Assembly (NCBI RefSeq): GCF_000264905.1
Contig: NW_006763149.1
Span: 445,634 to 509,633, forward strand
Source of the DNA: Stereum hirsutum FP-91666 SS1
Taxonomy: Eukaryota; Basidiomycota; Agaricomycetes; Russulales; Stereaceae
DNA: 64,000 bases
Direction: 5' to 3'
The notes under the pieces were generated by a model. That model saw only the letters and a program-made list of their open reading frames with translations. It had not been told where the DNA came from and ran no database searches. A program made the translations under genes and the position numbers. Position 1 is the stretch's first letter. Each line of letters starts with the position of its first letter. Positions 1 through 12,626 of this stretch are shown here, one piece after another.

Positions 1-85
1 ATAACTGTCTCGCTATATCACCCAGGGGAATCGAGAATGTAATGCAAAGAAAAGGGTATAATAAAGTAAAAGACCGTTTCCTCCG

Positions 86-2863
86 TTATCCGTCCAAAAA
101 CCAACCGGCCCTCCTCATCTCGTCCGCCAACCCGTCCCAGCCCCTTTTCCTCGCCTTCCTACCAGACAACTCCGTTGCGAATCTAGGAACGCGCCACGAG
201 TCAACCCATGTCGCTCGCGGCGAGTAGCACGAGTATGCCAGAGCGAACAGAACGTACCTCAGACACTCATCCAACCTCCACCTGGCTTTTTCCTCGCCGG
301 GCCAGTTACTACCCTCATCCCCCATACTCGCAAGCCCGGGACTGTAAGGACCTCCGGGGAGTAAACGCCGACTCAACGCGTATATCATCCCAGCCACGAA
401 CGCGTCTTGTGCCCCGACTTCGTCCAGGAGCGGTCCGCTAACTGACCGTTTTGCACCACCACCACCACCACCACCGCCGCCGCCACCAGGACCGTTCGTG
501 CTTCCACCCGTCCCTGAGGGCCGTCTTCGTGTCCCACCATGGTTCCTTCGTTCCCCACCATCATTCGCAATCTCCGTCCCCTGCGAATCGTCCGACCCAT
601 TCCCATCCTCATCCCCATCCTCATCCCCCTGCTCCTTCCTCTTCCCGTCCCTCCGCCTCCCCCTCTCCGTCTCCGTCTCCCTTTCCCTATACCTCATAAT
701 ATCATCCTGCCCATAATGCCCATACCCCAACTCATGGCCCCCCTCGCTCGACTTCAACGCACTATGCGCCCCTTCCGACCCAAGCAAAGCCGAGAAAATA
801 CTAACGCTCGTCCCGCTCGCTCTCCACGACTCTTCACTTCTCTCCCCCGGCGCCGCGAAAAAATCAGAGCCGGACCTCACGCTCCGCACATCCATCAGAT
901 CCTCACCTCCCACCGCCCCTCCACCACCATGCCCTCCCCCACCTCCTCCTCCTCCATCTCCGCGTCCGTCACTGGTATGACCGAAGTAGGACGGCGAAGA
1001 CGCGGCGGGCAGGGCGGGTTCCCAGGCTGAGCTTTGTAGGTATTCCTTTGTAGGGACGGAGAGGATGGCGGCGCCTTCGGAGCCCCAGTGGGCTATGAGG
1101 AGGGCGTGGGGTGGAGCGAGGGAGGTTAGGGAGAGGAGGAAGGAGCGGGGGGTTATTGGGGCTGAGGAGGTAGAGGTGGAGGAGTGCGAGAGGGCGTAGT
1201 GTTTGTTGAAGAAGATGACGTCGGCGTGGGGGATGAGCTGTGAGACAGGTAATGTTATGTTATCGTTAGTGTCGAGGCGCTGAGAGCGGGGGGTGGGGGA
1301 ATGGGGGATGGCTTACGGCTTCGACTCCCGCACGAGCCCGACGACCGACGTCGACGCTGAACACGCAATACCGCCTCCATTTTCTCTCCCTCGCCAATCC
1401 ATCGATCCCCATCATATTCGTCAACGTAGTCCTCACGCTCCGCCCCTCGAAATGCAACCAGTCAAACGGCGCCGGCGACGTCGGTCTTACTCTTGGTCCA
1501 TACTGCAGCAAAATACGATTGAAGCCCGGGGGACGGTTCTGATATTGATAGCCCGGGTGCTGATATTGTCCATTCGGGTTCGGGCTGTTCAAGGGGGAGT
1601 TGGATGGGGAGTGGAGGGGGGCAGGAGGAGAAGGGAGGGGGATGGGGAGAGGAGGAGGGGGTGGGTAGTTCTCTGGGGCGAGGATTGGGCCGAGGAGGGA
1701 GACGAATTCTTCGTGGGTGATGTCGGGGAGAGGGTTATGGTTGATGACGGTTTGTGTGTCTGTATTATCTGCAAGTGCCCTTGGTTAGCAGTTGATGCGG
1801 AGGATGGATGCCATGAAAAACACGAGATAGTGGGAAGGAGAAAATTCTGGACCACACTTTCTCGTGGCTCTTGCTGGAATCAAAACGAATAGCGTGGCAG
1901 TATAAGACGCCATAGTGGGACCTGTGCGGCCAAGGATTACATGGGGACAAGATCACCTGCATCAGCAAACTCTGGACGATGCGTTTAGTCCCTAGGCGGA
2001 TATGGAAGTACACTTCACCCGCATAAAACAATACGCTTTGTGTCTGGTTCCAGCCTCCCGGCGCGGTAAACCAGCATGTTGATCCCAAAATACTGTCGCG
2101 ACGATCATTGACGATCCCAAAGCAGTATCCGAACCTCATGCATGCAGTCCAGTCCTTTACGTCTGTTATCCCACCAAAGGCTTTGAAGTCCACTAGGACA
2201 GGACCGAGTCGTCTTCGATGGTCAAGTAGGATTGAACCCAATACCGACCAGAGACCGCCCCACCAAAGCGAGAGCGAGACACAGAGGCCAAACGAACGAA
2301 ATAAAAGCACAGTACTCACCAGCATGTAGAACCCATGCGCCCGGGACGCCTACCCCATCCCAGATCTTACAATACTTCGTGCTGATTCCGGCCCTGTCCA
2401 GCTCTCTCAACACCTCCTTCCCCTCGTCATTTCCTCCCAGACTCGCAATCAACCAACACCCCTCGACCCCACCACCACCCATACCCGCACCCCCCGTCGG
2501 ACCCTCATTCGCAATCCCAGGCTGAAACTGAGATAAGACCGCTAGGACGCTGCAGGCCGAGCCATTCCTTGAGCGGATGTACGAATGCGCTCGGACGTTG
2601 CTGTTCGACCCCGGCGAAGGATGGGAGGGCAAGGAAAGCGTGTAGGTATAGAAGAGGGTACCAGAGGCGAGGATCCGGAGAGGGCCAGGGTGGAGAGACG
2701 AAGGAGACGATGGGGGCGGCATGCGCGAGGCTCGACGCGTCGCGGTATTTCCGGTGAAGGTGCTGAGCATTGAATTACTCGTCCCGCGCCTGCGTTTACC
2801 CGGAGAGACAAATATTGGGGATTGTAGGCGTTTGTGGGCGCGCCGCTTGAATGGTGCGAACAT
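86..2863 (-). CDS. PfkB-family carbohydrate kinase, ketohexokinase-like
   Basis: Likely phosphorylates a sugar (ketohexokinase/ribokinase class) with ATP in the cytosol. Three exons fit: 2320-2863, 1317-1768 and 86-1237, giving a whole reading frame of about 715 residues. Seen in order are a Gly-Ser-Ala nucleoside-like entry motif (NGSACSVLAVLSQF), LIASLGGNDEGKE, the ketohexokinase-type FDWLHFEGR, then IPHADVIFFNKHYA, and near the C-terminus VGAQDAFVAGMIYAL, the PfkB signature that carries the catalytic Asp. The usual GAGD reads GAQD here. Family members are near 300 residues, so this protein is more than twice as long. The extra length is low complexity: a Pro-rich stretch, a poly-Gly run, and an Arg/Glu/Asp-rich stretch. 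The first intron is 551 nt. The start at 2863 is uncertain, because an in-frame Met lies closer to the domain. Substrate is not predictable. Confidence 0.82.
454..489. repeat. CAC/CGC trinucleotide repeat coding poly-Gly
   Basis: A run of CAC then CGC triplets on the plus strand encodes about eleven consecutive glycines of the minus-strand PfkB kinase. It lies just before the conserved GAQD catalytic signature and probably forms a flexible, length-variable insert. Confidence 0.85.
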
Positions 2864-3137
2864 TCACTGGATATTTTATGTGGGCTTGCCGATGGGTTCG
2901 GACTCAGGAAATAATGGCCGATCGCGTATTGCACTGCCTGGCCTTACATTCAGCATGTCAAGATAGGTCTCTAGCAATTCGTCATCTGTTCATGTCACAT
3001 TAAACCGATGGTCGATCGACACGAGCGAGTCGCGAGGACGTGTACAGTAAGATACTATTGTGCGCATACATTGAGACTATAGATAGAAGCCTGACGCATA
3101 AGATTGGATGCAGCAGTCGCCTCAGACCCGACATACA

Positions 3138-5400
3138 TCAATGCAACTTTGCAGTTGAACGCTTCCGGAACTGGACATTAGCGAGCCCGGGAACGAGTGC
3201 GGAACCCACAGAGAAATTCGTTGGGTATGTCTTGCCTTCCAATCTGACATCGTAGGTCGATACGACGTGGGCCAACATAGCTTTCATCTCGTTTGCCGCA
3301 AAGAATCGGCCTGGGCTAAAGAGTGGTATCAAACTGTCAGCGACTCGCCGCGATGTTCGTACGGCCGAACTGAAGACACACCAAGCGTGGCGACCATGGC
3401 CAAATGCAATGAAATCGGTCTATTGATGTCATTAATGCATGTTGAAGTGGTCAGAAGATCATTATATACTGTAGAGAGAGAACTTACACCTGTGGCGACG
3501 AATTGGTGCTTGGTCTCCTCCCCATGACCGTGCCCACGCACGTCTGAGAACCTGAACGGGCTGAAGACATCGGGATTCTCATAGATTTCCGCGTCGTGGT
3601 GCATCGCTGAGGCAGCGCACGATAGGAATGCGCCCTTCGGCACCTTCAAACCGTCGGAGAACGTGAAATCTTTACTCACGATGCGTCCCAGGCTGACTGT
3701 GTGTGTTATTTAGCAGGTTAGCAGAGATCGGCGAATTATACCAGCAAGGATGGACGCACGAGCATTAAGTCCGTCAATGCGTTGACATTCTTTGAGGAAA
3801 CTGTCCACCTTGTACAGTTTCTGCATGGCGGACTTTGTCCAGCCCTCTGAAGCCACGACAGCGTCGACTTCCTCCCGAAGTGGTTGGATATACTCCGGAC
3901 AGGCTGCCAGATGGTGCAATGCATTGGTAAAGCTCTGCAAAGAAGTTACTACTGATCGTTACAGGATGAGGGGCGAGATGGCCGACCATAGATGAGGTGT
4001 GAACGGCCGCGAAATTGACGGTCAAAATCCTGAGGGTCAGACTCCGTATGTCTTGTTCATCTTCAGGCGCCTCTTCCATGAGCCACATCAGAATATCGTT
4101 CTGCAATGGAGTAAGTGAGTATAAACTGACAACAGTCCTATTGAACCTCAAAGCAGCACCCACCGGCTTGTCTTCCCACTCGTTTCCAAATTCCTTCATC
4201 CTCCGCCTTCGCTCCTCGATTATGGGTTGCACATGCTTGACTGATCGGTTTATATAAGAGGGTACTTTGCTAAATAGCTTCCCAGCCAACCTACAAGTTT
4301 TGTGTCAGAGGTTTCTGTTATACGCGGGGGGAGCTCAGATAGTAAGTAACGTACGGCTTCAGAAAATCAGGAAATGCATTTATAATTATGCCCGACTTGA
4401 CGACCTCGACTGTGAAGTCCACGTTGATCTTCAAGAACTCTGGGTCCCGACCTACCGCACGACCCAGTTCAAATCAGCTCCAGCATCACCGAAAGGTAAA
4501 ACTCTAATCAGTGTAACTCACAGACCGGTAGACCGATAAAGACGCGGTTACTCGTGCGACACACAATCTCCATCATAGTCTTCAACGTGGGGACACTGGT
4601 CCATTCTATATCAGGCGGTAAGAAGGAATCGATACAGCGAAAATATCAGAACTTGAAGGTCCTGATACGAGCCGCAGTTGCATGCTCACCATCTTCAACC
4701 ACGGGAATGTTATCCTCAAATGCCCTCACGATCTCCTCACGCACAACCGGAAAGAGCGTAGCAAGGTTCCGAGTCAATTGCTGCCGGATGATGGGGATAT
4801 GGTAAGGGTTACGAGCGACCGCAGGTCCAATCGTATACTCAGTTTGGAGAGTCTTCGAGCGTCATGGGTGTCTTGTGATTAGCACCTCCCTAGTCTTCTA
4901 AGAAGAGTTAAGAAGAGAGTGGGGAGAATGACAGACCCTGTTGACATGTTCGTAGAAGGACAGAACATCGTCAGGAGCTTGACGCATGTCCTCGACAGCC
5001 TGTTGGCCACTGGCTATGACCTCCCAATAATATAGCGTGGCCACCTTGAAAATTCCGCCTTTGTGCTATGAAGGTCAGACAGGTGGGTAGAAACGCGTGG
5101 TGTCAATATTTGACTGGACGTAGGAACCTAGATATCTTACTTTGTCATAGCCTCCTTGAATCAACTTTGGCCCATTGAACATATACTTGAACGCTGTAAT
5201 ATATGATAAGACCGGATGGGAGTAGCCCACAGTCGGTATAGAGGACAGCTATGCAGAGGGTGGAGTCAGATGTTGCCATATCGCCAGCTAGAAAGACGAT
5301 GCAAACGTACGTCGGTCTGCGAAAAGTAGCATTTGGCGCATAAAATGATGATTGAGCATGCAATAATGACGACGAAGTCGAAGAGGAAGGTGGACAACAT
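3138..5400 (-). CDS. Cytochrome P450 monooxygenase (paralog 1)
   Basis: Heme-thiolate monooxygenase, expected in the ER membrane with NADPH-P450 reductase; substrate unknown. The first exon encodes an N-terminal membrane anchor (MLSTFLFDFVVIIACSIIIL). Later exons give a TVGYSHP entry, an I-helix-like NFAAVHTSSM, the K-helix ExxR (ECQR), a PERF-type segment and the heme loop FGHGRHACPGRFFAANE. The heme-ligand Cys codon is split TG|C by an intron. The I-helix lacks the usual AGxDT and resembles the ent-kaurene-oxidase-like group of fungal P450s. At least nine exons; the terminal stop is at 3138. It is closely similar to the gene at 9682-11950, with the same intron positions, so the two arose by duplication. 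Start chosen because it provides the anchor. Confidence 0.88.
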
Positions 5401-6525
5401 CGTGACAGAACAGACGAGGAATCGGGGAATGAAAGATGGGGAAATTACACCTGGATATCGTCTCCTCGCCTTGATGGATCCGTGCTATGGTATTCTTCTA
5501 TAATGAACATCAGATCGCAGGGAAGATGTCTGGAATCCAAGAGAGGCTGTGTTTCAGCGCTGCGTTACGAATGGGCTCTTGGAGGCCCCAGGATGGATGA
5601 AGTGTTGGGCGCAACTTCGCACACCCCCCTGGTTCCAACAATAGATTCTCTCCGGGTGATTGATGCCGATGATGCCTTGCGCTCAATTCGTCTACTTACT
5701 AGGCGCAACAAGGCGGGTGTGTCGGAAGGAATGAGCGATAGGTGCCGAAAAGGCATGGTGCAGTCTAGTTTGACTGTTCCCTGGGAACAATCCCCGTATG
5801 ATCCGGAACGTGTTGTGGTGCGGAAAGCGTGGTGATGTCCACCACAGAAAATGTGGACTCACAGCTTCACTCAGACGGGCTTGGTGTAACAGAACGACAG
5901 TGAACATTCGGCGAGATGGTTTGACCGAGGAAAGACAATGGGCGACCTGCCCAGTACTGGTGCGTTTTCAGCGCCCGAGTCTGAGGTTGATGATTGGGTC
6001 TGGATGAGAAACAGAGCTCTTTCAGTGATCGTACTTTCACTCACTGCGGCCATTCGTGCGGTTTCAGTCCGGTTGCACTTTACAGGAAACATACACGGGA
6101 GGACGGCGGCGTCCGAAAACCTGGCCTACTCGTGTAATTCCAATAATTTCGTGAGCGCAAACGCCCGGGCTCCTTGGAGGGCCGCGTGGCGAGGCTGTGC
6201 GTCGACCTTTCAGCGTTCAACGTTAACATTGACTTCGGACTGAGTCCCAAGTTCTGGCCCCTCGCATCGCCAAGTTATGAATTTTCCGCATAGAATCACA
6301 TCGAGTTTGGGTAGAAGAACGGACGAGGGAGTCACAGAGTCGCTTTGGTACTACAATTGAATCATACGGATGAGAACAGGCATGTCATACTGTAGCATAA
6401 CTTCCCAGCGCCGAGACGATACAATACATTCGAGTGAGCCCACAGTCTGCAATGAACGAAAGAAAGAATACTAGCTGAGAACCCAGCGTGCCATAGTCTA
6501 AGAGCCTCAGACGCCCATACTGCCG
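5401..6525. other. Intergenic, no gene seen
   Basis: This 1.1-kb stretch upstream of P450 paralog 1 has only short frames without recognisable domains. It should hold that gene's promoter and the 3' end of the middle P450. Confidence 0.5.
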
Positions 6526-7514
6526 TCAAACACGAGGACATAACTCGACCACGAGCGGATCGTGCAACCACAGATTATGCTCCTACATACTCAATTCAAC
6601 ATTATGACCCGCTCACGCCCAAGAAAAACGAACAACGAACCTTATAAGACGCATCGAACTTCCGTACATCGAAATCAGCAGAAAGTCGTAGCTGAAACTT
6701 CTTCACCAGACTGGCGGCCAGGAGCCTAGCCATAGATCCGTCACAGGTTCGAAAGACTTGGACTCGAAAGGGTATATATATGCTCACTTCATGTTATGCA
6801 ACGCGACCGGTTTTCCGATACAGACACCGACGCCGTAGCTGAAGGGCATATAAGCATCGGCATTGTGGACACCACTACTAGGAGAGTCCAGCCACCGAGC
6901 GGGTAAGAACTCTTCCGGGTTGCTGAAGAATCGCGCTATGATGCGACCACCATACCAGATATCAGACCCCGAGAGAATAAGGGTGGTGGGGCAGGAATGT
7001 CCCTACTCACCATCGTGGTGCATTCCAAATATCGGACAAGCAAGAGTGGTGCGAGGCGGAATATAACGGTCCAGTATTCGAACACCCCTCTCCCCACTGT
7101 AACGCGGAGGACCTGATAAATAGTATTCAGTCAGCTCGTCATTAACTACTCTGCGTAATGGGAGAAACCTGTCAGGCTCGCTCACCGGCCGCAACAGGAG
7201 GAACCATCCGCAGCGTCTCCAGCACACACGCGTCCAAGAACGGCAGCTTCGCGAGGCGGAGGGGATCCATATCCTGAACATCTGCATCGAAGGCTTCATC
7301 CAATTCATTCCTCAGACGCTCAAGGATCGTTCGATCTGCGACCACGTAGCGGAAAAAGGCGGTCATGGCCTGCGAGATCGTGTCTTGGCCGGCTACGACC
7401 ATGAAGGACGCGTCGGCCGCGGCCTCTTTTTCCGTCACCTGGTAGTCACTGTCGTTTTGCTAGTGCATTATGTTAGGTTATAGCAGAGGGGGGTGGGGTG
7501 GGGGAAGGCAGGGT

Positions 7515-7552
<38 letters not shown>

Positions 7553-9197
7553 TACGAGGATGCCGAGTATGTCTCTGGGTATCCCACCGCTGAGGTTTCG
7601 CGTCTCGAGGACTTTGCGTTTGGCGAACTGGGGCGTATGAGGAAGAGTTTGTCAGATCGAAGAAAACGAATCTTCGGATATGTTTCCATGCTACATACCT
7701 GCTGAAACGTGATAATAGGACCAGGCTGGGGCAACATAGCCACAATATCGCGCATCCATGGAACCTGACCCAGTACTATCCCAAACATCGATTAAAAATA
7801 CATATAAGTAGATGAAATTGAAGACAAAGAGAACATACCTCCGACAGCAAGCACGCCCATAGACAACTAACAAGCCAAAATAGATGAGAACGAACAAAAT
7901 CAACTGCGAGATTCGATTCCGATACGCACCACCTCCATCCAACCCTCCGAGTCCTTCCCAGAAGCCATGGTCTCAAAGCCTCCAGAGAATGAAATATCGC
8001 CCATTATGTCCCTGTGAGTCCAGGAGGATATCAGTCCAGTCGCTAGAGATGGAGGGGAAACCCTCCTCACATAGCCCAGAGAGATATCCAATGCGATAGG
8101 TCTACGGCTTTCTCTTTCTTCTCTGCGGCAACTTTTGTAAGGACGTCCAGTAGTTGCGATGTTCGAGTCTAACGAAAATCACGTTGAACTACTTATGCGT
8201 ATATACGTATGAGAACAAAAACAAGCTTTACACACCTGAGCGACAGCCTGGAAACGTTTCTGAGATTCCGAGTTGAAAGCCTTGTTCCACGCCTATCAAA
8301 GGATTCAGACATACACTCGCTCGGCAGGATGAGACGGAGGTAAAAGAAATCACGTACAAACAGACGCAGGGTATGTTCCGCTCGAATCGTGGTCGTGATG
8401 AGTGCATCCGCATCCATTGGCGCACCTACAATAAGTATTTGATTTGACTCAATCAATATTAATGGCCATGCGCCCTCATTATCAGGGAGCGATTGAAATA
8501 ATGGACATACCCTGGTAGAACGGCGCGCGAAACATGGTCGTATACACCGGACGGACTGCTTCCGGGAGACTGATAGAGAGCTCGTTCGGGCCTGGTTGGC
8601 ATGATTTCCTTTCAGCGTCAGCAAGAATCCGATATCGAGATCAATACACGGACTTCTCACCGACTCGAACCCAAGGACCGTACTTCTTGTGCAACCTGTA
8701 ATAAATAAAAGGGTGGCGAACAATGAGTCTCGCGCTTCACCTTATTAATTAATCCGAAGAGACGGCTGCAATCTTACCGCTGGAGTACGAGGTGTCGTTC
8801 ACCCCTTGCGATCCAATACGCCATCCACCATTTACTTAGCTTCGCGAGCCTCGGGCCCGGATAACTTGCCAACGGATGCCACGGCGCAAGACGATAAAGC
8901 ACAACTGACGAAGCGAGGGCCACAAGGTAGACACCTGTGGTGAGTGAAGCCGTCAGTGCTGCGATCGCAAGGTGACCGATGTCTAGCGTTGTGCGGTCAA
9001 CGCATTCTGTGAGAATCGCTGTATAGTACGAGAGGATCAAGACGATGAAGGCTAGGATTTTAGGTTCGAAGAAGTGGAATACGGGGTGTGATGCCTATTG
9101 TCTTTAGTAGTGAGCGTCTGAATGGTCAGAATGGATGCAAACTTCAACGCACTAAGCCGATCATGGCTGCCCAAGAGAGCAGCACTTTCAAGTGCAT
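6526..9197 (-). CDS. Cytochrome P450 monooxygenase, type distinct from its neighbours
   Basis: A multi-exon P450 of about 500-550 residues. Exon 1 is short (MHLKVLLSWAAMIGL). The next exon gives several hydrophobic N-terminal segments followed by HPLASYPGPRLAKLSKWW, the proline-rich hinge. Downstream come an I-helix with AGQDT, the K-helix ExxR (ETLR) and the heme loop FSYGVGVCIGK with its Cys. A final exon of 54 nt ends at 6526 after a splice acceptor. The canonical AGQDT and the hinge sequence separate it from the flanking paralogs and resemble the CYP67/CYP5037-like basidiomycete group; that family assignment is from memory. One intron holds a (GA)n tract. Membrane-bound oxidation of a lipophilic substrate is inferred. 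I see no stop codon or frameshift in the exons. Confidence 0.85.
7518..7547. repeat. (GA)15 microsatellite in P450 intron
   Basis: About 15 perfect GA dinucleotides lie inside an intron of the middle P450. Read on the coding strand they form a CT tract. Confidence 0.95.
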
Positions 9198-9681
9198 CTT
9201 CAAAAAGCCTGAAAAAGAGGCTGTTATGGAGGATAAGAGTGGTCAGTGATGATGGGAGAGAGGAAGGAGTGAGTTGATGCTGAGCTCGCTGAAACCCAGC
9301 ATGCCCGGGTTCAAGGCTTCTATGATCAGATCAGGTCCGCGATACTCGAGAACAATAGTTCGGGAAGGTGATGTGTTCGGCGCTAATTTTTCCCTACATG
9401 TGTATCGCAAGGTCTCACGATCTCGCGTGAAGCGAGAACGTCAACCAGAGAGACGATCATGACAGGAATCGAAAAACACGTGATGATGGCACACGGCAAC
9501 AGAAATCTGGAACCAGCTCGTCTGGAACTCGTCGCTTGGCCTAAAAACCCAAAGCAACAGAAAGTCGGATTTTATTCAACGCTAGTGGCCCTCCACGTCA
9601 GGACAGGCTATCATGAATATGCTTAGATTTACGAAGAAAATAGAAGCTCGGCGTGCAGTCAGCACCAACATGGATCAGTAT
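9198..9681. other. Intergenic, no gene seen
   Basis: This 484-bp gap separates the middle P450 from paralog 2. It contains the former's promoter. No coding signal was seen. Confidence 0.5.
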
Positions 9682-11950
9682 CTAAGCAGATGACCGCCTT
9701 CGAGTCCTAAACTGGACATTCACAGTCCCGGGGACGAGCGCAGAGCCCACAGAGAAGTTTTGTGGATACTTGTTGTCCTCCAGCTTGACATCATACTCCG
9801 AAACAACGTGTGCCAGCATAGCTTTTAGCTCGTTGGCAGCGAAGAATCTTCCAGGGCTGAGCAGAAATCCCGTTAGGGAAGTGCTGGCATTTCGTCATAG
9901 AAAGAGTTGAGACGTACCAGGCATGACGGCCGTGGCCAAAAGCGACGAAATCGGTCTAAGATGATAGTTGTTCGGGTTAGTATGATCAGCAATTCATTGA
10001 GTGGTATATTAAAAACTTACCGCTGTGGCGACCAGTTGGTGCTTCGTCTCCTCTCCGTGTCCTTGTACGCGTACGTTGGAGAACCTAAACGGGTCGAAGA
10101 CGTCAGGATGATCGTAGATTTCCTCGTCACTGTGCAGTGCTCTGGCTGCGCATGACAAGAATGCGCCTTTCGGCACCTTTAAACCATTGGAGAATGTGAA
10201 GTCCTTCAGTGCGATACGTCCCATAACAACTGAATCAGACGCATTCCGAATGCGCCGAAGTAAGTCACGATGTTAGACGTTATGAGTATAGAGTGGACGT
10301 ACGAGCACCAAGGCCGTCAACGCGTTGAGACTCCTTGAGGAAGCTGTCCACTTTGCGCATCTTCTGCATGGCGGTCTTCGTCCAGCCTTCTGAGGCAATC
10401 ACTGCGTCGACTTCCTCTCGAAGAGATTGAATACAGTCTGGATTGGCTGCCAGATGGTAAAGCGCATGGGTGAAGCTCTACAAAGTCGTTAATGATGTGC
10501 ATAAAGAGTACGGGTAGAGGAAACCTACCATGGACGAGGTGTGAATAGCCGCGAAGTTGACGGTCAGGACTCTCAGAGTCAGACTTCGTACGTCTTGTTC
10601 ATCTGCATTCGCCTCTTCCATGAGCCACATCAAGATATCATTCTGTTGCGACGACAGTGCAGGTAAACATAAATGGTCTTTCGTTCACGGTGTCTCTAGA
10701 AATAGTACTCACAGGCTTGCCTTTCCAATCATCTCCGTGCTCCTTCATCTGCCGTCTCCGGTCCTCGATGATAGGTTGAAGATGCTTGATGGAGCGGTTG
10801 ATGTAAGAAGGTACGTTGGTCAGAAGCCTTCCAGCTATACTGAATACCATCAAAAACGGTGAGTTCTGGCCTATCAGAATGGAGAAAAAGGTGAAAAACG
10901 ACGCACGGTTTTAGAACGTCAGGAAACATATTTATCATCGCGCCCGCCTTGACGACCTGAATCGTAAACTCGATGTTGATCTTCAGAAAATCTGGATCCC
11001 GACCTGCAACGCGATCAGACATAAACAAGTTTGCGCTAATGATTCGGACCAGCAATGCAACTCACAAAGCGGTAGGCCGACAAAAACACGGTTACTCGTG
11101 CGGCACACGATCTGCATCATGGTCTTCAGCGTAGGCCCGACACTAACCCATGCTATTGCAGGCCACATAGCAAGGCCGGAAGCAGAGACAGATGAGCGAT
11201 TGACAGGCCCTAGGATGAAACTCAAACGTTCCGTACCATCTCCATCTATGGGGATATTGTCACTGAAGGCCTGCGCAAGCTCCTCTCGAACACTCGGAAA
11301 GAGTGCCGCCAAGTTCCGAGTCAACTGCTGCCGGACGATGGCAATGTGGTAGGGATTTTGTGCGATAGCAGGGCCCATCGTGTAGTCTACATGAAGTGTC
11401 TGATCTCTTGCGATGAGCCAGCTTGTATAGTGAATGAAAGGGTGAACAGGAAGAAAGGCGCACTCTTCTAACGGCTTCGTGAAAGGATAGGACGTCATCT
11501 GGGGCTTGACGCATCTCTTCAACTGCTTGACGGCCATTGGCTATAACCTCCCAGTGGTCCAATGTCGCGACCTTGAAGATGCCATCTTTGTACTTCAAAC
11601 ATCGGCGGAATGTGTAAGATCACAAATATGCGCTAGACCAACACGATAGGGGCACACCTTGTCATATCCCTCCTGAATCAGCTTCGGTGCGTTGAAGATG
11701 TATTGGACTGCGGTGATGTATGACAGTATAGGATTCGAGTATCCGACAGTTGGTATCGCTGAGAGCTACAGAGAGTCGGAAGGGTATACGGTCATGATTT
11801 GTTTTATGATGTCCAAGGGCTCGCAGAGGCCGCAACGCCTTCAGAAAGGACACGGAGACGTACATCGGGCTCCGAAAAATACCACTTCACGCTGAGCAAA
11901 GCCAGAGCACCGGCAACAATAGCGCCAGTGTTCGAGACAAGATCAGCCAT
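9682..11950 (-). CDS. Cytochrome P450 monooxygenase (paralog 2)
   Basis: Sister copy of the P450 at 3138-5400, with the same exon plan and the same heme-Cys codon split by an intron. The start at 11950 gives an N-terminal anchor (MADLVSNTGAIVAGALALLS). Further motifs are IPTVGYSNP, DGIFKVATLDHWEVIANG, an I-helix-like region with missing AGxDT, the K-helix ESQR, a PERF-type segment and FGHGRHACPG at the heme. It ends at 9682 after ALVPGTVNVQF. The coding frame looks intact. The two copies differ at many positions, so the duplication is not recent. The function is inferred to be microsomal oxidation of a hydrophobic metabolite. No terpene synthase, PKS or transporter lies nearby to suggest a pathway. 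Confidence 0.88.
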
Positions 11951-12626
11951 CGCAGGACGATTGCTTTGTCGAACTGATGGAGGTGGGGTAATAAGGAGAA
12001 TATCGCCTCCATGTCATATGATAGCTCACCCTCCCAAGCCGCGGGTGCAATTGGAGGAGTGTGAACACCACCCACGCTCGAGGGGGGTACGAAATCATAA
12101 GTGCCCGGATGTGCCCTTCGAAAGCCTTCGAAGGGCTCTTTGCCGACAGTGCTCAAATGGCAGTGCTGGACGCATGGAAGAACACTCGGAGGTATGGAAT
12201 CCTCAACGTGAGATTACGTTTTGTCACAGAAAAGTGTGTTGCGCTCTCTGCATAAAAAATTCCAAGCAACATCAAAAGCTTCTGACGGTATGTGTGGGAT
12301 CAAAGTGGGCACAATAGCTGTTGATGCACTACACTGGTGGAAGTGAGAAGAAGAAGGCAGCCAAAATAGAGCAACGCAGGAGTGTGAGGAGAATCGAACC
12401 GGCGGCGATCATTGGACACAAATTGGACATCTGATCGGAGGTTGCCGTCGGGTCTGCCGCAATCGTTGGAGTTGTTTGCACTTGTTGAAAAGGGAAGCCC
12501 TCGGCGCGTCGCGTCGCGACGCGCGAATGTCGATCACGCGCCGCGCACCATTTGCCCCTTTCTTCTCATCCTCATCTGTACCATAAAGAGCTCTGCCTAT
12601 CATCCAGCATATCCTGATCTGATAGG
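11951..12626. promoter_or_regulatory. Divergent intergenic region, P450 / MYND gene
   Basis: This 676-bp region lies between two head-to-head starts and must contain both promoters. No specific site was recognised. Confidence 0.5.

Noticed and set aside
539..1030. 163-aa plus-strand frame rich in Pro, Ile and Arg
   Set aside because: It is the antisense shadow of the low-complexity part of the PfkB kinase, whose minus-strand frame carries conserved motifs.
12360..12480. Possible tRNA on the minus strand (GGTTCGATTC B-box-like sequence)
   Set aside because: No matching T-stem, A-box or acceptor stem could be formed around it.
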